Positions 9,203 through 18,570 of a stretch of DNA of 64,000 nt are shown here, piece by piece; within the stretch, counting starts at the first letter, position 1; each line of letters begins with the position of its first letter. The DNA lies in NCBI RefSeq assembly GCF_022378355.1, contig NZ_JAKMAJ010000006.1, positions 1-64,000 of the forward strand, given 5' to 3'. The notes below the pieces were generated by a model that ran no database searches, had not been told where the DNA came from, and worked only from the letters and a program-made list of their open reading frames with translations. The translations under genes and the position numbers were made by a program. This stretch comes from Brenneria bubanii. GTDB taxonomy: Bacteria; Pseudomonadota; Gammaproteobacteria; Enterobacterales; Enterobacteriaceae.

Positions 9203-9209
9203 GTCAGGC

Positions 9210-10040
9210 ATGAAAATAACAAAAATGAGCGGAGTGCCGCTCTCGGCGTGGATCGGGCTGCTGATTATCGCCGTCAATCTGATTGGCGCGCTGTTCGCGC
9301 CCTGGCTGGCTCCGCATAGCGAAACCGCGCAGGTCGGCGACATCTGGATAGCGCCGTCGGCTGACGCGCTGCTCGGCACCGACAGTTTGGGGCGCGATAT
9401 GCTGTCCCGCATTCTGTTCGGCGCCCGCACCACCATCGCCATTGCGCTGGTGATCACCTTCAGCTCCTTCGTCATCGGGATCATTACCGGCTTCACCGCG
9501 GCGATTTACGGCCGCTGGGTCGACGTCGTACTGACGCGTATCGTCGATACCCTGATGTCGATTCCGGTCCTGATTCTGGCGCTGATTGTCCTCTCCGTAT
9601 TGGGAACCTCAGTCCCGGTGCTGGTCGGCACTATCGCGCTGCTCGACGCCACCCGCGTCTTCCGGCTGGCGCGTCTGGTCGCGCAGGACATCGTGTGTCA
9701 GGAATATGTGGAACTGGCCCGGCTGCGCGGCGAAGGCCTGCGCTGGATCCTGACGCGGGAAATCCTGCCGAACGCCATTCCGCCGCTGCTGGCCGAATTC
9801 GGCATGCGTTTCTGCTTCACGTTCCTGTTCATCGCCGGCCTCAGCTTCCTTGGCCTTGGTATCCAACCGCCGTACGCCGACTGGGGAAGCATGGTGCGCG
9901 ACAACGCGCAGGCCATCAACTTCGGGCTGCTGGCGCCGCTCTATCCGGCAGCCGCCATCGCGCTGCTGACCATCGGCGTCAATTTGGTCGTGGACTGGCT
10001 GCTGCTGCGCAACAACCTGTCACTGGGGGATGAAGCATGA
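9210..10040 (+). CDS. ABC transporter permease, DppC type
   Basis: 276 aa. It has the DppC-type N-terminal membrane helix, then HSETAQVGDIWIAPSADALL and GTDSLGRDMLSRILFGAR, which is diagnostic for the family, several membrane helices, and an EAA loop (EYVELARLRGEGLRWILTRE). It pairs with the preceding permease. Its stop overlaps the ATPase start (ATGA), so the operon is tightly coupled. Confidence 0.92.
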   Translation: MKITKMSGVPLSAWIGLLIIAVNLIGALFAPWLAPHSETAQVGDIWIAPSADALLGTDSLGRDMLSRILFGARTTIAIALVITFSSFVIGIITGFTAAIYGRWVDVVLTRIVDTLMSIPVLILALIVLSVLGTSVPVLVGTIALLDATRVFRLARLVAQDIVCQEYVELARLRGEGLRWILTREILPNAIPPLLAEFGMRFCFTFLFIAGLSFLGLGIQPPYADWGSMVRDNAQAINFGLLAPLYPAAAIALLTIGVNLVVDWLLLRNNLSLGDEA

Positions 10041-11659
10041 ATCAACCTGTTCTCGACATCCGTCATCTGCGTATCGAAACCGAAGACAAGGGACGCGCGC
10101 TGGTGCAGGACATCTCGCTCACCCTGCAACGGGGCGAAGTCCTTGGCCTGATCGGCGAATCCGGCGCGGGCAAGTCCACCATCGGGCTGGCCGCGATGGG
10201 CTATACCCGTCCGGGTTGCCGCATCAGCGCGGGCGAAGTCCGCATCGACGATCACGATATCGTGCCGCTCTCCAACGCACAGAAGCAGGCGATCCGCGGC
10301 CGCCGCGTCGCCTACGTGGCGCAGAGCGCCGCCGCCGCGTTCAACCCGGCGCTGACCATCGGCAAACAGGTGTGTGAAGGCCCGTTGCGACACGGTCTGA
10401 TGAGCCGCAGCGAGGCGAACGCCTGGGCCACGACGCTGTTCACCGCGCTGGATCTGCCCGATCCGGAAAACATCGGCAAACGCTATCCGCATCAGCTCTC
10501 CGGCGGACAGCTGCAACGCGCGATGGCGGCGATGGCGATGTCCTGCAAACCCGACCTGCTGATCATGGACGAACCCACCACCGCGCTGGATGTCACCACG
10601 CAGATCGAAGTGCTGGTGATGCTGCGCAAACTGGTGCGGGAGTTTAACACCGCCGCGCTGTACATCACGCACGATCTGGCCGTGGTGTCCCAGATCGCCG
10701 ACCGCATTCTGGTGCTGCGTCAGGGACGCGCCGTGGAATGCGGCGACACCGACGTCATTTTGCAGACGCCGAAGGAAACCTATACGCAGCAGCTGGTTTC
10801 CGAACGCACGCACGCGCTGACGCAGGGCGAAGAAACACAGTCCGACGCTTCCGCGCTGCTGACGCTGGACCGTCTTAGCACCGGCTACAGCGGCAAACGG
10901 GTAGTACACGATGTTTCGCTGTCGCTGCCCAAAGGGCAAACGCTGGCGATCATCGGCGAATCCGGCAGCGGTAAGAGCACGCTGGCGCGAGCGCTGTGCG
11001 GTCTGCTGAACGATACCGAGGGCGATGCGATCTTTGACGGCGTCAAACTGGCGCATCGCTATCAGCAACGCGATAAAGAGACGCTGCGCCGCATCCAGAT
11101 GATCTACCAGTTGCCGGACGTCGCGCTGAATCCGCGGCAGACGATTCTGGAAGCCATCGGCCGCCCTATCGCCTTTTATTTCGGCCATAACCGCCAGCAG
11201 GTGCGCGCCCGCGTCGAGGAGCTGCTCCAGCTGACCGAGTTGCCGACCTCGCTGGCCGACCGCTATCCCGGCGAACTTTCCGGCGGACAGAAGCAGCGCG
11301 TCTGCATCGCGCGAGCGCTGGCCGCCAATCCGGATCTGATTATCTGCGACGAAGCGACGTCCGCGCTTGATCCGCTGGTCGCCGAGGGCGTGCTGAACCT
11401 GCTCAAACGGCTGCAAGAGCAGCTGGGGCTCTCCTATCTGTTCATCACGCACGATCTCGGCACGGTCAAACGCGTCGCTCAGCAGGTCGCGGTCATGTAT
11501 CAGGGCAATATCGTCGCGCAAGGCCCGACGGGCAAAGTCTTTAGCGCCCCGATGCACCCTTACACCGAAAAACTGCTGACCTCCGTCCCTGAAATGCGCA
11601 GCTCCTGGCTCGACGAAGTTCTGGAGACGCGCAGCAATGAAATTTCGACAGGAATATGA
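10037..11659 (+). CDS. ABC transporter ATPase with two nucleotide-binding domains (DppD-DppF fusion type)
   Basis: 540 aa with two complete ATPase halves. The first has Walker A GESGAGKST (around residue 40), signature LSGGQLQRA and Walker B LLIMDEPTT. The second, starting near residue 270, has GESGSGKST, LSGGQKQRV and LIICDEATS. Peptide importers usually use two separate ATPases; here they are fused, as in YejF/GsiA-type proteins. ATG overlap links it to the permease upstream, and its TGA overlaps the hydrolase ATG, so hydrolase and transporter are expressed together. Confidence 0.92.
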   Translation: MNQPVLDIRHLRIETEDKGRALVQDISLTLQRGEVLGLIGESGAGKSTIGLAAMGYTRPGCRISAGEVRIDDHDIVPLSNAQKQAIRGRRVAYVAQSAAAAFNPALTIGKQVCEGPLRHGLMSRSEANAWATTLFTALDLPDPENIGKRYPHQLSGGQLQRAMAAMAMSCKPDLLIMDEPTTALDVTTQIEVLVMLRKLVREFNTAALYITHDLAVVSQIADRILVLRQGRAVECGDTDVILQTPKETYTQQLVSERTHALTQGEETQSDASALLTLDRLSTGYSGKRVVHDVSLSLPKGQTLAIIGESGSGKSTLARALCGLLNDTEGDAIFDGVKLAHRYQQRDKETLRRIQMIYQLPDVALNPRQTILEAIGRPIAFYFGHNRQQVRARVEELLQLTELPTSLADRYPGELSGGQKQRVCIARALAANPDLIICDEATSALDPLVAEGVLNLLKRLQEQLGLSYLFITHDLGTVKRVAQQVAVMYQGNIVAQGPTGKVFSAPMHPYTEKLLTSVPEMRSSWLDEVLETRSNEISTGI

Positions 11660-13680
11660 TGAAAGAAACCGTAACCCACTTCCCGCACAACGTCGTCGTT
11701 ACCGAACATTTCTGGATCACGCTGGCCGACGGCACCCGTCTGGCGGCGCGGATGTGGCTGCCTGAGCAGGCGCATCAAACACCGGTTCCGGCCATTCTGG
11801 AATACATTCCCTACCGCAAACGCGACGGAACCCGTACGCGCGATGAACCAATGCACGGCTGGTTTGCCGGTCACGGCTACGCCGTCCTGCGCGTGGACAT
11901 GCGCGGCAGCGGCGAATCCGACGGACTGATGGCCGATGAATACCTGTTGCAGGAACAGGAAGATGCGCTGGAAGTGATCGACTGGATCAGCCGTCAGGCG
12001 TGGTGCAGCGGCGCGGTCGGCATGATGGGCAAATCCTGGGGCGGCTTCAACTGCCTGCAGCTCGCCGCGCGCCGTCCGCCAGCGCTGAAGACGATCATCA
12101 CCGTCTGCTCGACCGACGATCGCTATAACGACGACATCCACTACAAAGGCGGCTGTCTGCTGAACGACAACCTGTGGTGGGGCGGCATCATGATGGCGTA
12201 CCAGAGCCGTCCGCAGGACCCGGCGCTGATCGGCGAAAGCTGGTATCAGGACTGGATGCACCGGCTGGACAACATGCCGTTCTTCCCCGCCCAATGGATG
12301 GAGCATCCGCTGCGCGACGCCTACTGGCGCCACGGCTCTGTGGGCGAAAACTGGTCGGACATTCAGTGTCCCGTGATGGCGATCGGCGGCTGGGCTGACT
12401 CCTACACCAATGCGGTTTTCCGTCTGATGGATAACCTTGAGGTCCCACGCAAGGCCATCATCGGCCCGTGGGCGCACATCTATCCGCAGGACGGGACGCC
12501 GGAACCGGCCATCGGCTTCCTGCAAGAAGCCGTGCGCTGGTGGGATCACTGGCTGAAAGGCGAAGACAACGACGTACTGGACGGACCGCGCGTGCAGGCG
12601 TGGATGAACGAGAGCCAGCGCCCCAGCTCGCAGCGGCCGACAGCGCCGGGCGAATGGATCGGCATTGACGGCGACACCGCGGCGGCTACCACCCCGCGCA
12701 CCTTCTGGCTACAGCGCGGCCAGTTGAACGACCAGCCGGATGAGCACGCTGGCTGGCAGAATGTGTGTTCGCCGCAGAGCCACGGTGTCATGGGCGGAGA
12801 ATGGATGGGCGCGGGCGTATTGGGCGAAAGCCCGAGCGATCAGCGCATCGACGACGGTCTGGCGACGTTTTATGAAAGCGAGCCGTTGCAGGACATGCTG
12901 ACGATCTACGGCCTGCCGCAGTTTAGCGTCGCGCTGAAAAGTGATAAGCCCGCCGCCATGCTGTATGTGCGCCTGTCCGACGTCGCGGAAGACGGCGCGG
13001 TGACTCGCGTTTCGCACGGCTGGGTGAATCTGAGCCATTTGCAGGGGCAGGATCGTCATACCCCGCTGACGCCGGGAGACACCGTGCAGGTCAACGTTCA
13101 GCTGGACGGCATCGCCTGGCGCTTCCCCGCCGGGCATCGTCTGCGCGTCTCGCTGGCGACCACCTACTGGCCGATGGTCTGGCCGATGGCCGAAGCGGCG
13201 ACGCTCAGCGTCGATCTGGCAAGCGCGCAGCTGCGCCTGCCGGTCTGCGAGTCGGTACAGCCTATCGCTGGCCCCAACCCGCATCCCAAGACCGCGCCGG
13301 ATACGCCGCTGACCGTGCTGTCGCCGGGACGAGTCGACCGTCACGCGTCCTATGACATCGTCACCGATACCTGGACCTACGTCACCGAAGGCGTCGGCGG
13401 CGTGTTCGGCGAGGGGGTTTACCGCTTCGACGACATCGACACCACCGTCGACCACAGCCTGCGTCGTCAGTTGACCATCAACAGTCAGGACCCGCTGTCG
13501 GCCCGCTATCTGTTGACGCAGTCGATGAAAATGGGACGTGAAGGCTGGTGGACCGAGGCGGAGATCACGCTGGAGCTGCGCGGCGATCTCACCCACTTTA
13601 TCGTGACGGCGGATATGCGTATCCAGCATAACGGCAAAGCGGTCTTCGATCGCCAATGGAACCGGCGCATCGCGCGCTGA
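11656..13680 (+). CDS. CocE/NonD family hydrolase (X-Pro dipeptidyl-peptidase-like)
   Basis: 674 aa cytosolic alpha/beta hydrolase without a signal peptide. The nucleophile elbow is GKSWGGF (Ser about residue 126); the acid is likely in GGWADSYTNA and the histidine in GPWAHIYPQ. The C-terminal third is the jelly-roll domain of this family (PAGHRLRVSLATTYWPMVWP). Members cleave acyl esters or X-Pro dipeptides. It overlaps the ATPase stop, so it very probably acts on what the importer brings in. A second C-terminal extension after residue 560 (TYVTEGVGGVFGEGVYRFDD) is also present. Substrate unknown. Confidence 0.88.
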   Translation: MMKETVTHFPHNVVVTEHFWITLADGTRLAARMWLPEQAHQTPVPAILEYIPYRKRDGTRTRDEPMHGWFAGHGYAVLRVDMRGSGESDGLMADEYLLQEQEDALEVIDWISRQAWCSGAVGMMGKSWGGFNCLQLAARRPPALKTIITVCSTDDRYNDDIHYKGGCLLNDNLWWGGIMMAYQSRPQDPALIGESWYQDWMHRLDNMPFFPAQWMEHPLRDAYWRHGSVGENWSDIQCPVMAIGGWADSYTNAVFRLMDNLEVPRKAIIGPWAHIYPQDGTPEPAIGFLQEAVRWWDHWLKGEDNDVLDGPRVQAWMNESQRPSSQRPTAPGEWIGIDGDTAAATTPRTFWLQRGQLNDQPDEHAGWQNVCSPQSHGVMGGEWMGAGVLGESPSDQRIDDGLATFYESEPLQDMLTIYGLPQFSVALKSDKPAAMLYVRLSDVAEDGAVTRVSHGWVNLSHLQGQDRHTPLTPGDTVQVNVQLDGIAWRFPAGHRLRVSLATTYWPMVWPMAEAATLSVDLASAQLRLPVCESVQPIAGPNPHPKTAPDTPLTVLSPGRVDRHASYDIVTDTWTYVTEGVGGVFGEGVYRFDDIDTTVDHSLRRQLTINSQDPLSARYLLTQSMKMGREGWWTEAEITLELRGDLTHFIVTADMRIQHNGKAVFDRQWNRRIAR

Positions 13681-13875
13681 TCCCCCGCCCGCCGCCTGGC
13701 GGCGGGCTGTCTTCGCCGGCGCAACGCAGTTCCACTGAAATTGATAAAAACGCGGAACGGCGCTTCATCATAGTGCACACAACCGGCCTTTCCGCCCGCA
13801 AAGGGCTGCTGTCCACCTCGCTGGTGCTGGTGAGCTTTACCCTGTTTACCGCCACGATGTTCGCCGGAGGAGAGC

Positions 13876-14210
13876 TGGCCGACAGCATGCAGCAGGCGCG
13901 GGAAACGGCCACTTTTGCCGAAATCCACCAGCAGTCGTTCGAACCGGTGTATTATCGGGAATTGGGCGTCACTCGACTTTTGCCGCCAGACGCTGGCCGG
14001 CAATCTCAACAGCCACGGCCGCCATGTTGACGCCGCCCGCGCCTTGGGTATTCACCGCAATACCCTCAGATACCGTTTGGCGACGCGGGAAAAATGACGG
14101 GCCGCGCCCTGCTGGATCCGCTGCGCCGGCTCAACCTGCATAACGCCCTGCTGATCGAGCGCATACTGTTGCACACTCACCGGCTCGATCCTCACGAGTC
14201 CGACGGCTGA
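13876..14210 (+). pseudogene. Degraded PucR-type regulator
   Basis: Three consecutive frames carry pieces of the C-terminal part of a PucR/CdaR-like activator. The first frame has QQARETATFAEIHQQSFEPV followed by YRELGVTRLL. The next has LAGNLNSHGRHVDAARALG and IHRNTLRYRL, the PucR helix-turn-helix. The last has TGRALLDPLRRLNLHNALL. At least two frameshifts and an internal deletion of roughly 40 residues separate them, so it cannot be functional. It lies between the transporter/hydrolase operon and the deaminase gene, where a purine- or amide-responsive activator would make sense. What precedes 13876 (a membrane-like stretch from about 13790) is unassigned. Confidence 0.7.
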
Positions 14211-14256
14211 CCGCCTTCCGACCCGCAATCTATCCGTCACGACAAGGAGAATATGA

Positions 14257-15510
14257 ATGAGAATCGTCAACGCCCGCCTGCGCCATCGCCCGCAACTGTT
14301 CACGCTGGAAATCCGCGACGGATTATTCACTGCCATCACGCCGCAGACTACCGGACAAAATGCGGCGACGGCGGAGATCGACGCGCACGGCAACCTTGCC
14401 TGCGCGCCGTTCGTCGAACCTCATATTCATCTCGATGCGGCGCTCACGGCCGGAGAGCCCAACTGGAACCAGAGTGGTACCCTGTTCGAAGGCATTGAGC
14501 GCTGGGCCGAGCGCAAACCGCTGTTGACGCCCGACGATATCCGCACCCGCGCCCGCAAAACTATCCAGTTGCTGATGGAGAACGGCGTGCAGGCGATCCG
14601 CACCCACGTCGACACCACCGATCCCAGACTGACCGCGACCAGGGTGCTGTGCGAGCTGCGTGACCAACTAAAAGATAAAATAGAGCTGCAGGTGGTTGCC
14701 TTTCCGCAGGAAGGGCTGCTCTCTTATCCCAACGGCCTGCGGCTGATGGAGGAAGCGCTGGAGATCGGCGTCGATGTGGTGGGCGGCATTCCCCATTTTG
14801 AGTACACCCGGGAGTTGGGCGAAGCCTCCATGAAACAGGTTATCGCGCTGGCGAAAAAATACGATCGCCTGGTGGATGTACACTGCGATGAAATTGATGA
14901 CCCCAATTCGCGTTTCCTTGAGGTGCTGGCGACCGAAGCGCTATTCAACGACATGGGGCACCGCGTCACCGCCAGCCATACCACCGCCATGCACTCCTAC
15001 GACAACGCCTACTGCTCCAAGCTATTTCGTCTGCTGAAAAAATCCGGCATCAGCTTCGTCTCCTGTCCTACTGAGAGCATCCACCTGCAGGGGCGTTTCG
15101 ATACCTTCCCGAAACGTCGCGGGGTGACGCGGGTGAAGGAACTGTTGGCCGCCGGGATGAACGTCTGTCTGGCGCAGGATTCGGTATTCGACCCCTGGTA
15201 TTCCCTCGGCAATGGCAAACTGCTGCGGGTATTGGATGCGGGGCTGCATATCTGCCAGATGATGGGTTATCAGGATATTTCCACCGCGCTAAGTCTGATC
15301 ACCGACAACAGCGCCAAAGCGCTGGGTATTGACGGGCGTTACGGCATTGAGGTCGGCAAGCCCGCCAACCTGATCATATTGTCCGGCGAAAATGATTACG
15401 AAGCGATCCGCCGTCAGGAAGACGTGCTCTGGTCTGTCCGACACGGCGAGATTATCCTGCAACGCCGCCCCGCACAGGTGGTTAACCGGCCGGCAATCTT
15501 CTCTGAATAA
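14257..15510 (+). CDS. Cytosine-deaminase-like amidohydrolase
   Basis: 417 aa, metal-dependent amidohydrolase superfamily. Metal ligands are visible in order: PHIHLD (HxH, about residue 55), VDVHCDEIDD with the catalytic His/Glu region around residue 210, ASHTTAMHSY around residue 240, and LAQDSVFDPWYS with the Asp around residue 310. This is the pattern of CodA and AtzC-type deaminases, which remove amino or alkylamino groups from pyrimidines or s-triazines. An AAGGAG lies 7 bases before the ATG. It follows the dead PucR gene in the same orientation as the importer operon and likely completes a catabolic set. The exact substrate is open. Confidence 0.88.
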   Translation: MRIVNARLRHRPQLFTLEIRDGLFTAITPQTTGQNAATAEIDAHGNLACAPFVEPHIHLDAALTAGEPNWNQSGTLFEGIERWAERKPLLTPDDIRTRARKTIQLLMENGVQAIRTHVDTTDPRLTATRVLCELRDQLKDKIELQVVAFPQEGLLSYPNGLRLMEEALEIGVDVVGGIPHFEYTRELGEASMKQVIALAKKYDRLVDVHCDEIDDPNSRFLEVLATEALFNDMGHRVTASHTTAMHSYDNAYCSKLFRLLKKSGISFVSCPTESIHLQGRFDTFPKRRGVTRVKELLAAGMNVCLAQDSVFDPWYSLGNGKLLRVLDAGLHICQMMGYQDISTALSLITDNSAKALGIDGRYGIEVGKPANLIILSGENDYEAIRRQEDVLWSVRHGEIILQRRPAQVVNRPAIFSE

Positions 15511-15630
15511 GCGAAATACATGATCGTTCGCCGCAGCGCATCGTTGCGTTGGATAAACTCGTTATCTATGCGAATATATACCGATTAATATCGATAACCA
15601 CTTGCGTGATTTTAAACATCAGGAGCAACC

Positions 15631-16257
15631 ATGAGTTTTAGTCTTTGGATCGCTTATACCGGAATTATCAGCGCATTAATCGCGATACCGGGTCCTTCGG
15701 CTTTGCTTTGCATGTCGCACGGACTGCGCTACGGGCATGCACGCGCCGCGGCGACCGTGCTCGGGGGCGCGCTTGCCGCGCTAACGCTGATGGCCTGTTC
15801 GGCTCTGGGTCTAGGCGCTATCCTCGCGGCGTCAACCACCGCTTTTATCGCGTTAAAAATCGTCGGCGCGGTCTATTTAATCTGGCTGGGCATCACCTCG
15901 TGGCGTTCATCGACAATGGATCAAACCGCGCCGGGCGTTCAGGATGCGCCGTCGACCGGCTGGTGGTCTTTATTCCGTAAAGGCTATCTGGTGGGGATCA
16001 GCAACCCGAAAGATTTGCTCTTCTTCGCCGCGCTGTTCCCTCACTTTATTGATACCGACGCCCCGCATCTGTTGCAGTTCGTAATACTTGCCGCGACCTG
16101 GCTGGTCATCGATTGCAGCATAATGTTTATCTACGCCTGCACCGGCCGCCGGCTGTCGACGCTGTTTGCAAACCCCCGCCGTATAAAACTATTTAACCGT
16201 TCAACCGGCGGCATTTTTATCCTGGCGGGCACGACGCTGGCGGCCTCGACCAAATAG
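15631..16257 (+). CDS. LysE/RhtB-family exporter
   Basis: 208 aa with six predicted membrane helices. The family hallmark PGPSALLCMSHGLRYGHARA follows the first helix, and VGAVYLIWLGITSWRS, GYLVGISNPKDLLFFAALFP and the last helix are all as expected for full-length members. Such proteins export amino acids or homoserine lactones. CAGGAG precedes the ATG. It is followed by a bidirectional terminator. Confidence 0.9.
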   Translation: MSFSLWIAYTGIISALIAIPGPSALLCMSHGLRYGHARAAATVLGGALAALTLMACSALGLGAILAASTTAFIALKIVGAVYLIWLGITSWRSSTMDQTAPGVQDAPSTGWWSLFRKGYLVGISNPKDLLFFAALFPHFIDTDAPHLLQFVILAATWLVIDCSIMFIYACTGRRLSTLFANPRRIKLFNRSTGGIFILAGTTLAASTK

Positions 16258-16271
16258 TCGCGGTCTGGCCG

Positions 16272-16300
16272 ATAATCACCTTCTTAACGAAGGTGATTAT
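16272..16300. terminator. Bidirectional terminator between the exporter and the acetyltransferase
   Basis: Perfect 12-bp stem (ATAATCACCTTC / GAAGGTGATTAT) with loop TTAAC. It is followed by TTTC on the plus strand, and its right arm overlaps the acetyltransferase stop codon. Confidence 0.75.
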
Positions 16301-16779
16301 TTCATCGACGCCAATTGTCTGATGCCGCGTTCATCCAGCCGATAGCGGATCCACTCATTCTGCGGCAATGCCCCTATGCGGTTATAGAAATCGATTGCCG
16401 GCTGATTCCAGTCAAGTACGCTCCATTCCAGCCGACCGCATTTTCTTTGCCGGGCAATGTCGGCAAGATGTCCGAGCAGCGCTTTACCCGCGCCGCGGTG
16501 ACGAAATTGCCGCCCGATGTACAAGTCTTCCAGATAAATGCCGTTTTTCCCCAGCCAGGTGGAGTAGCTCATAAAGAAAACCGCATAACCGGCCGGCTGG
16601 CCGTCGATACGGCAAATAAGCGCTTCTGCGCTGGCATCCTCGCCGAATAACGATTTTTCAATATCCTGACGTGAAGCCACGACCTCGTGCCGGGCTTTCT
16701 CATAGTCCGCCAGCTCAATAATAAAATTTAAAATGACGTCGGCATCGGACTTCTGAGCGGGATAAATCTCTATATTCAT
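16297..16779 (-). CDS. GNAT-family N-acetyltransferase, diamine acetyltransferase-like
   Basis: 160 aa, single GNAT domain. It shows the acetyl-CoA binding motif A as YIGRQFRHRGAGKALLGHL and motif B as CGRLEWSVLDWNQPAIDFYN, with YEDLY-type strand IYLEDLYIG before it. The WSVLDWNxPAIxFYxxxGA segment is typical of the SSAT-like subgroup acting on polyamines or thialysine, suggesting a small amine as acceptor; that is inference. Convergent with the exporter gene. Confidence 0.87.
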   Translation of the reverse strand: MNIEIYPAQKSDADVILNFIIELADYEKARHEVVASRQDIEKSLFGEDASAEALICRIDGQPAGYAVFFMSYSTWLGKNGIYLEDLYIGRQFRHRGAGKALLGHLADIARQRKCGRLEWSVLDWNQPAIDFYNRIGALPQNEWIRYRLDERGIRQLASMK

Positions 16780-16867
16780 GTAGATTCCATGGATTGTGGT
16801 GAGGAGGAATGCTTGCCATGCTACTTCATTGCCAATACTGTATGAACTGCATTATGCTCAGGAATTA

Positions 16868-17788
16868 ATGAATAACATGCATCTTGACCTACGCCGTATC
16901 GATCTGAATTTACTGCTTATATTCAACGGTCTCTATCAGCACCGATCCGTTGCCGCATCGGCTAAAGCGCTGGCGATGAGCCCCTCGGCCGTCAGCCATG
17001 CCTTGATTCGGCTACGCCGCACCTTTTCGGACACGCTATTTTTTCGCGTCGGCAACAGCATGCAGCCCACCGTGCTGGCGGAAGAGATTGCGGCGCCCAT
17101 CGCCGACAGTCTGGCGCTGCTGACGCAGGGGCTGGCGCGTCGCCCGCGTTTCTCCCCGGCCCAAAGCACCGAAAGCTTTACCTTTTCCATCACCGATTAT
17201 ACGGTTTTCTCGGTTTTCCCTTCCCTGATGGCGCAGATGGAAAAACTGGCGCCGAACATTACGTTCAATCTGGTCTATTCCCCGCAGAAAGTGGCGATTA
17301 ACGATTTACTGGCGGGGAAAATAGATTTTGCGCTCGGGTTCACCGAGGCGACGCAGATAGAAAATAAGGACATCGAAGAAATCGACTGGATCGAAGACCA
17401 CTATGTGGCGATATCTCCGGCGGATTACCCGCTCAGCGAAACCTTAACCCTCGAAGACTATCTTCGGGCGCGCCATCTGGTGGTCACGCCCTGGAATGAG
17501 GCTCGCGGCGTAGTGGATTACTCGCTGGATAAGATCAATAAACAACGCAACATCGTGGTGAAAACCCCGTCAATGATGAGCGCGCCGTTTATCATCGCCC
17601 AATCCTCCATGCTGATGACGCTGCCTTATCACGTGGCGACGCTTTTCAGCAAAGTCATGCCGTTGCGTATCCATCCGCTGCCCTTCGACGTGCCCGGCTA
17701 TCGGGTGAAAATATACAGCCACCGCAGAAATAGCCGACCGGAAGCCCAGCGTTGGATTCAGTCCCTGCTGCAGCGCCTCGCCGCCTGA
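16868..17788 (+). CDS. LysR-family transcriptional regulator
   Basis: 306 aa. The start at 16868 is favoured over the in-frame upstream codon at 16796, because AGGA lies 5 bases before it and MNNMHLDLRRIDLNLLLIF is a natural LysR N-terminus. The N-terminal HTH is clear (ASAKALAMSPSAVSHALIRL), and the rest is a type 2 periplasmic-binding-protein-like effector domain (FSITDYTVFSVFPSLM onward). NodD/LeuO-like in layout. Divergent from the acetyltransferase with less than 90 bp between starts, so it may control it. Effector unknown. Confidence 0.88.
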   Translation: MNNMHLDLRRIDLNLLLIFNGLYQHRSVAASAKALAMSPSAVSHALIRLRRTFSDTLFFRVGNSMQPTVLAEEIAAPIADSLALLTQGLARRPRFSPAQSTESFTFSITDYTVFSVFPSLMAQMEKLAPNITFNLVYSPQKVAINDLLAGKIDFALGFTEATQIENKDIEEIDWIEDHYVAISPADYPLSETLTLEDYLRARHLVVTPWNEARGVVDYSLDKINKQRNIVVKTPSMMSAPFIIAQSSMLMTLPYHVATLFSKVMPLRIHPLPFDVPGYRVKIYSHRRNSRPEAQRWIQSLLQRLAA

Positions 17789-17794
17789 GCGGTG

Positions 17795-18439
17795 TCAGCG
17801 TAGCTGAATCAGCGTTAAGCGGCCGCCGAACACCGCGCCGGTATCGATATAAAGCTGGTTGAAAAATATCAGCGGCTTATGCAGCGGCGTGTGCCCAAAG
17901 ATAAACAGATGCGCTCCGGCGATGCGCGTCCCCTCGTCGGCCATGGCGCGCGTGATGCGGTTACGCCCCCAAACCAGCTCATCCTCATCGACGGCCTTGC
18001 CGAAGGCATAGTCGTCCGCCGGGTAGTCGGCGTGCGCAATAACATAATGGCGGCCGCCGATATTCGCCTCGATGACCAGCGGCAGGTCTGCCGTTTGCAT
18101 GATCCGCCTGGCGGCTAATCGTTTTTCGCCCTCATCAAGCGAGGAATACCAGCGTCCGCCGTTGCGTGCCCAAAGCCAGCCGTTATCCTCGCTCAGCGCT
18201 TCCCGCGCCATCTGTTCATGATTGCCGCATACGGCGGTAAACCAGGACTCATCCAGCAGCGACAGGCAGGCCGGACTGTCCGGCCCGCGGTCAATCAGAT
18301 CGCCGACCGAAATCAGCAGGTCGGCCTGGCGATCGAATCCCCGTGCCGCCAGCGCATCCAGCAATCGCTGATAGCAGCCGTGGATATCGCCGACCACAAA
18401 TATTTTTTGATAATCCTCACCGCTGATTCTGCGATACAT
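17795..18439 (-). CDS. Serine/threonine protein phosphatase, PphA/PphB (PrpA/PrpB) type
   Basis: 214 aa from the ATG at 18439 (GAGGTG 5 bases upstream); the open frame extends further 5' without support. All metallophosphatase motifs are present: VVGDIHGCY, VGDLIDRGPDS, VCGNHEQM, AHADYP and FGHTPLH. This is the lambda-phosphatase-like group with two metal ions; E. coli PphA and PphB report on misfolded envelope proteins through the Cpx system. Which of the two it corresponds to cannot be decided here. Confidence 0.88.
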   Translation of the reverse strand: MYRRISGEDYQKIFVVGDIHGCYQRLLDALAARGFDRQADLLISVGDLIDRGPDSPACLSLLDESWFTAVCGNHEQMAREALSEDNGWLWARNGGRWYSSLDEGEKRLAARRIMQTADLPLVIEANIGGRHYVIAHADYPADDYAFGKAVDEDELVWGRNRITRAMADEGTRIAGAHLFIFGHTPLHKPLIFFNQLYIDTGAVFGGRLTLIQLR

Positions 18440-18570
18440 GGACACCTCATCTGAAGCGCACTGGCATACTGAAGCCCGGCCGGGGAAACGTCGACGGCCG
18501 TTGACTGGGTCAATCGTTCGCCCATTTTTACACACTCAGATAAGTATGGCATTTAACGCGCCGATATGGC

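Noticed and set aside
9941-11557. 538-codon open frame antisense to the double ATPase gene
   Set aside because: Arises from high GC at third positions of the real gene; product is Arg/Gln-rich low-complexity with no domain, while the plus strand has all ABC motifs.
12709-13656. 315-codon frame antisense to the CocE-type hydrolase
   Set aside because: Same effect; no initiation site and a biased Arg/His/Gln-rich product.
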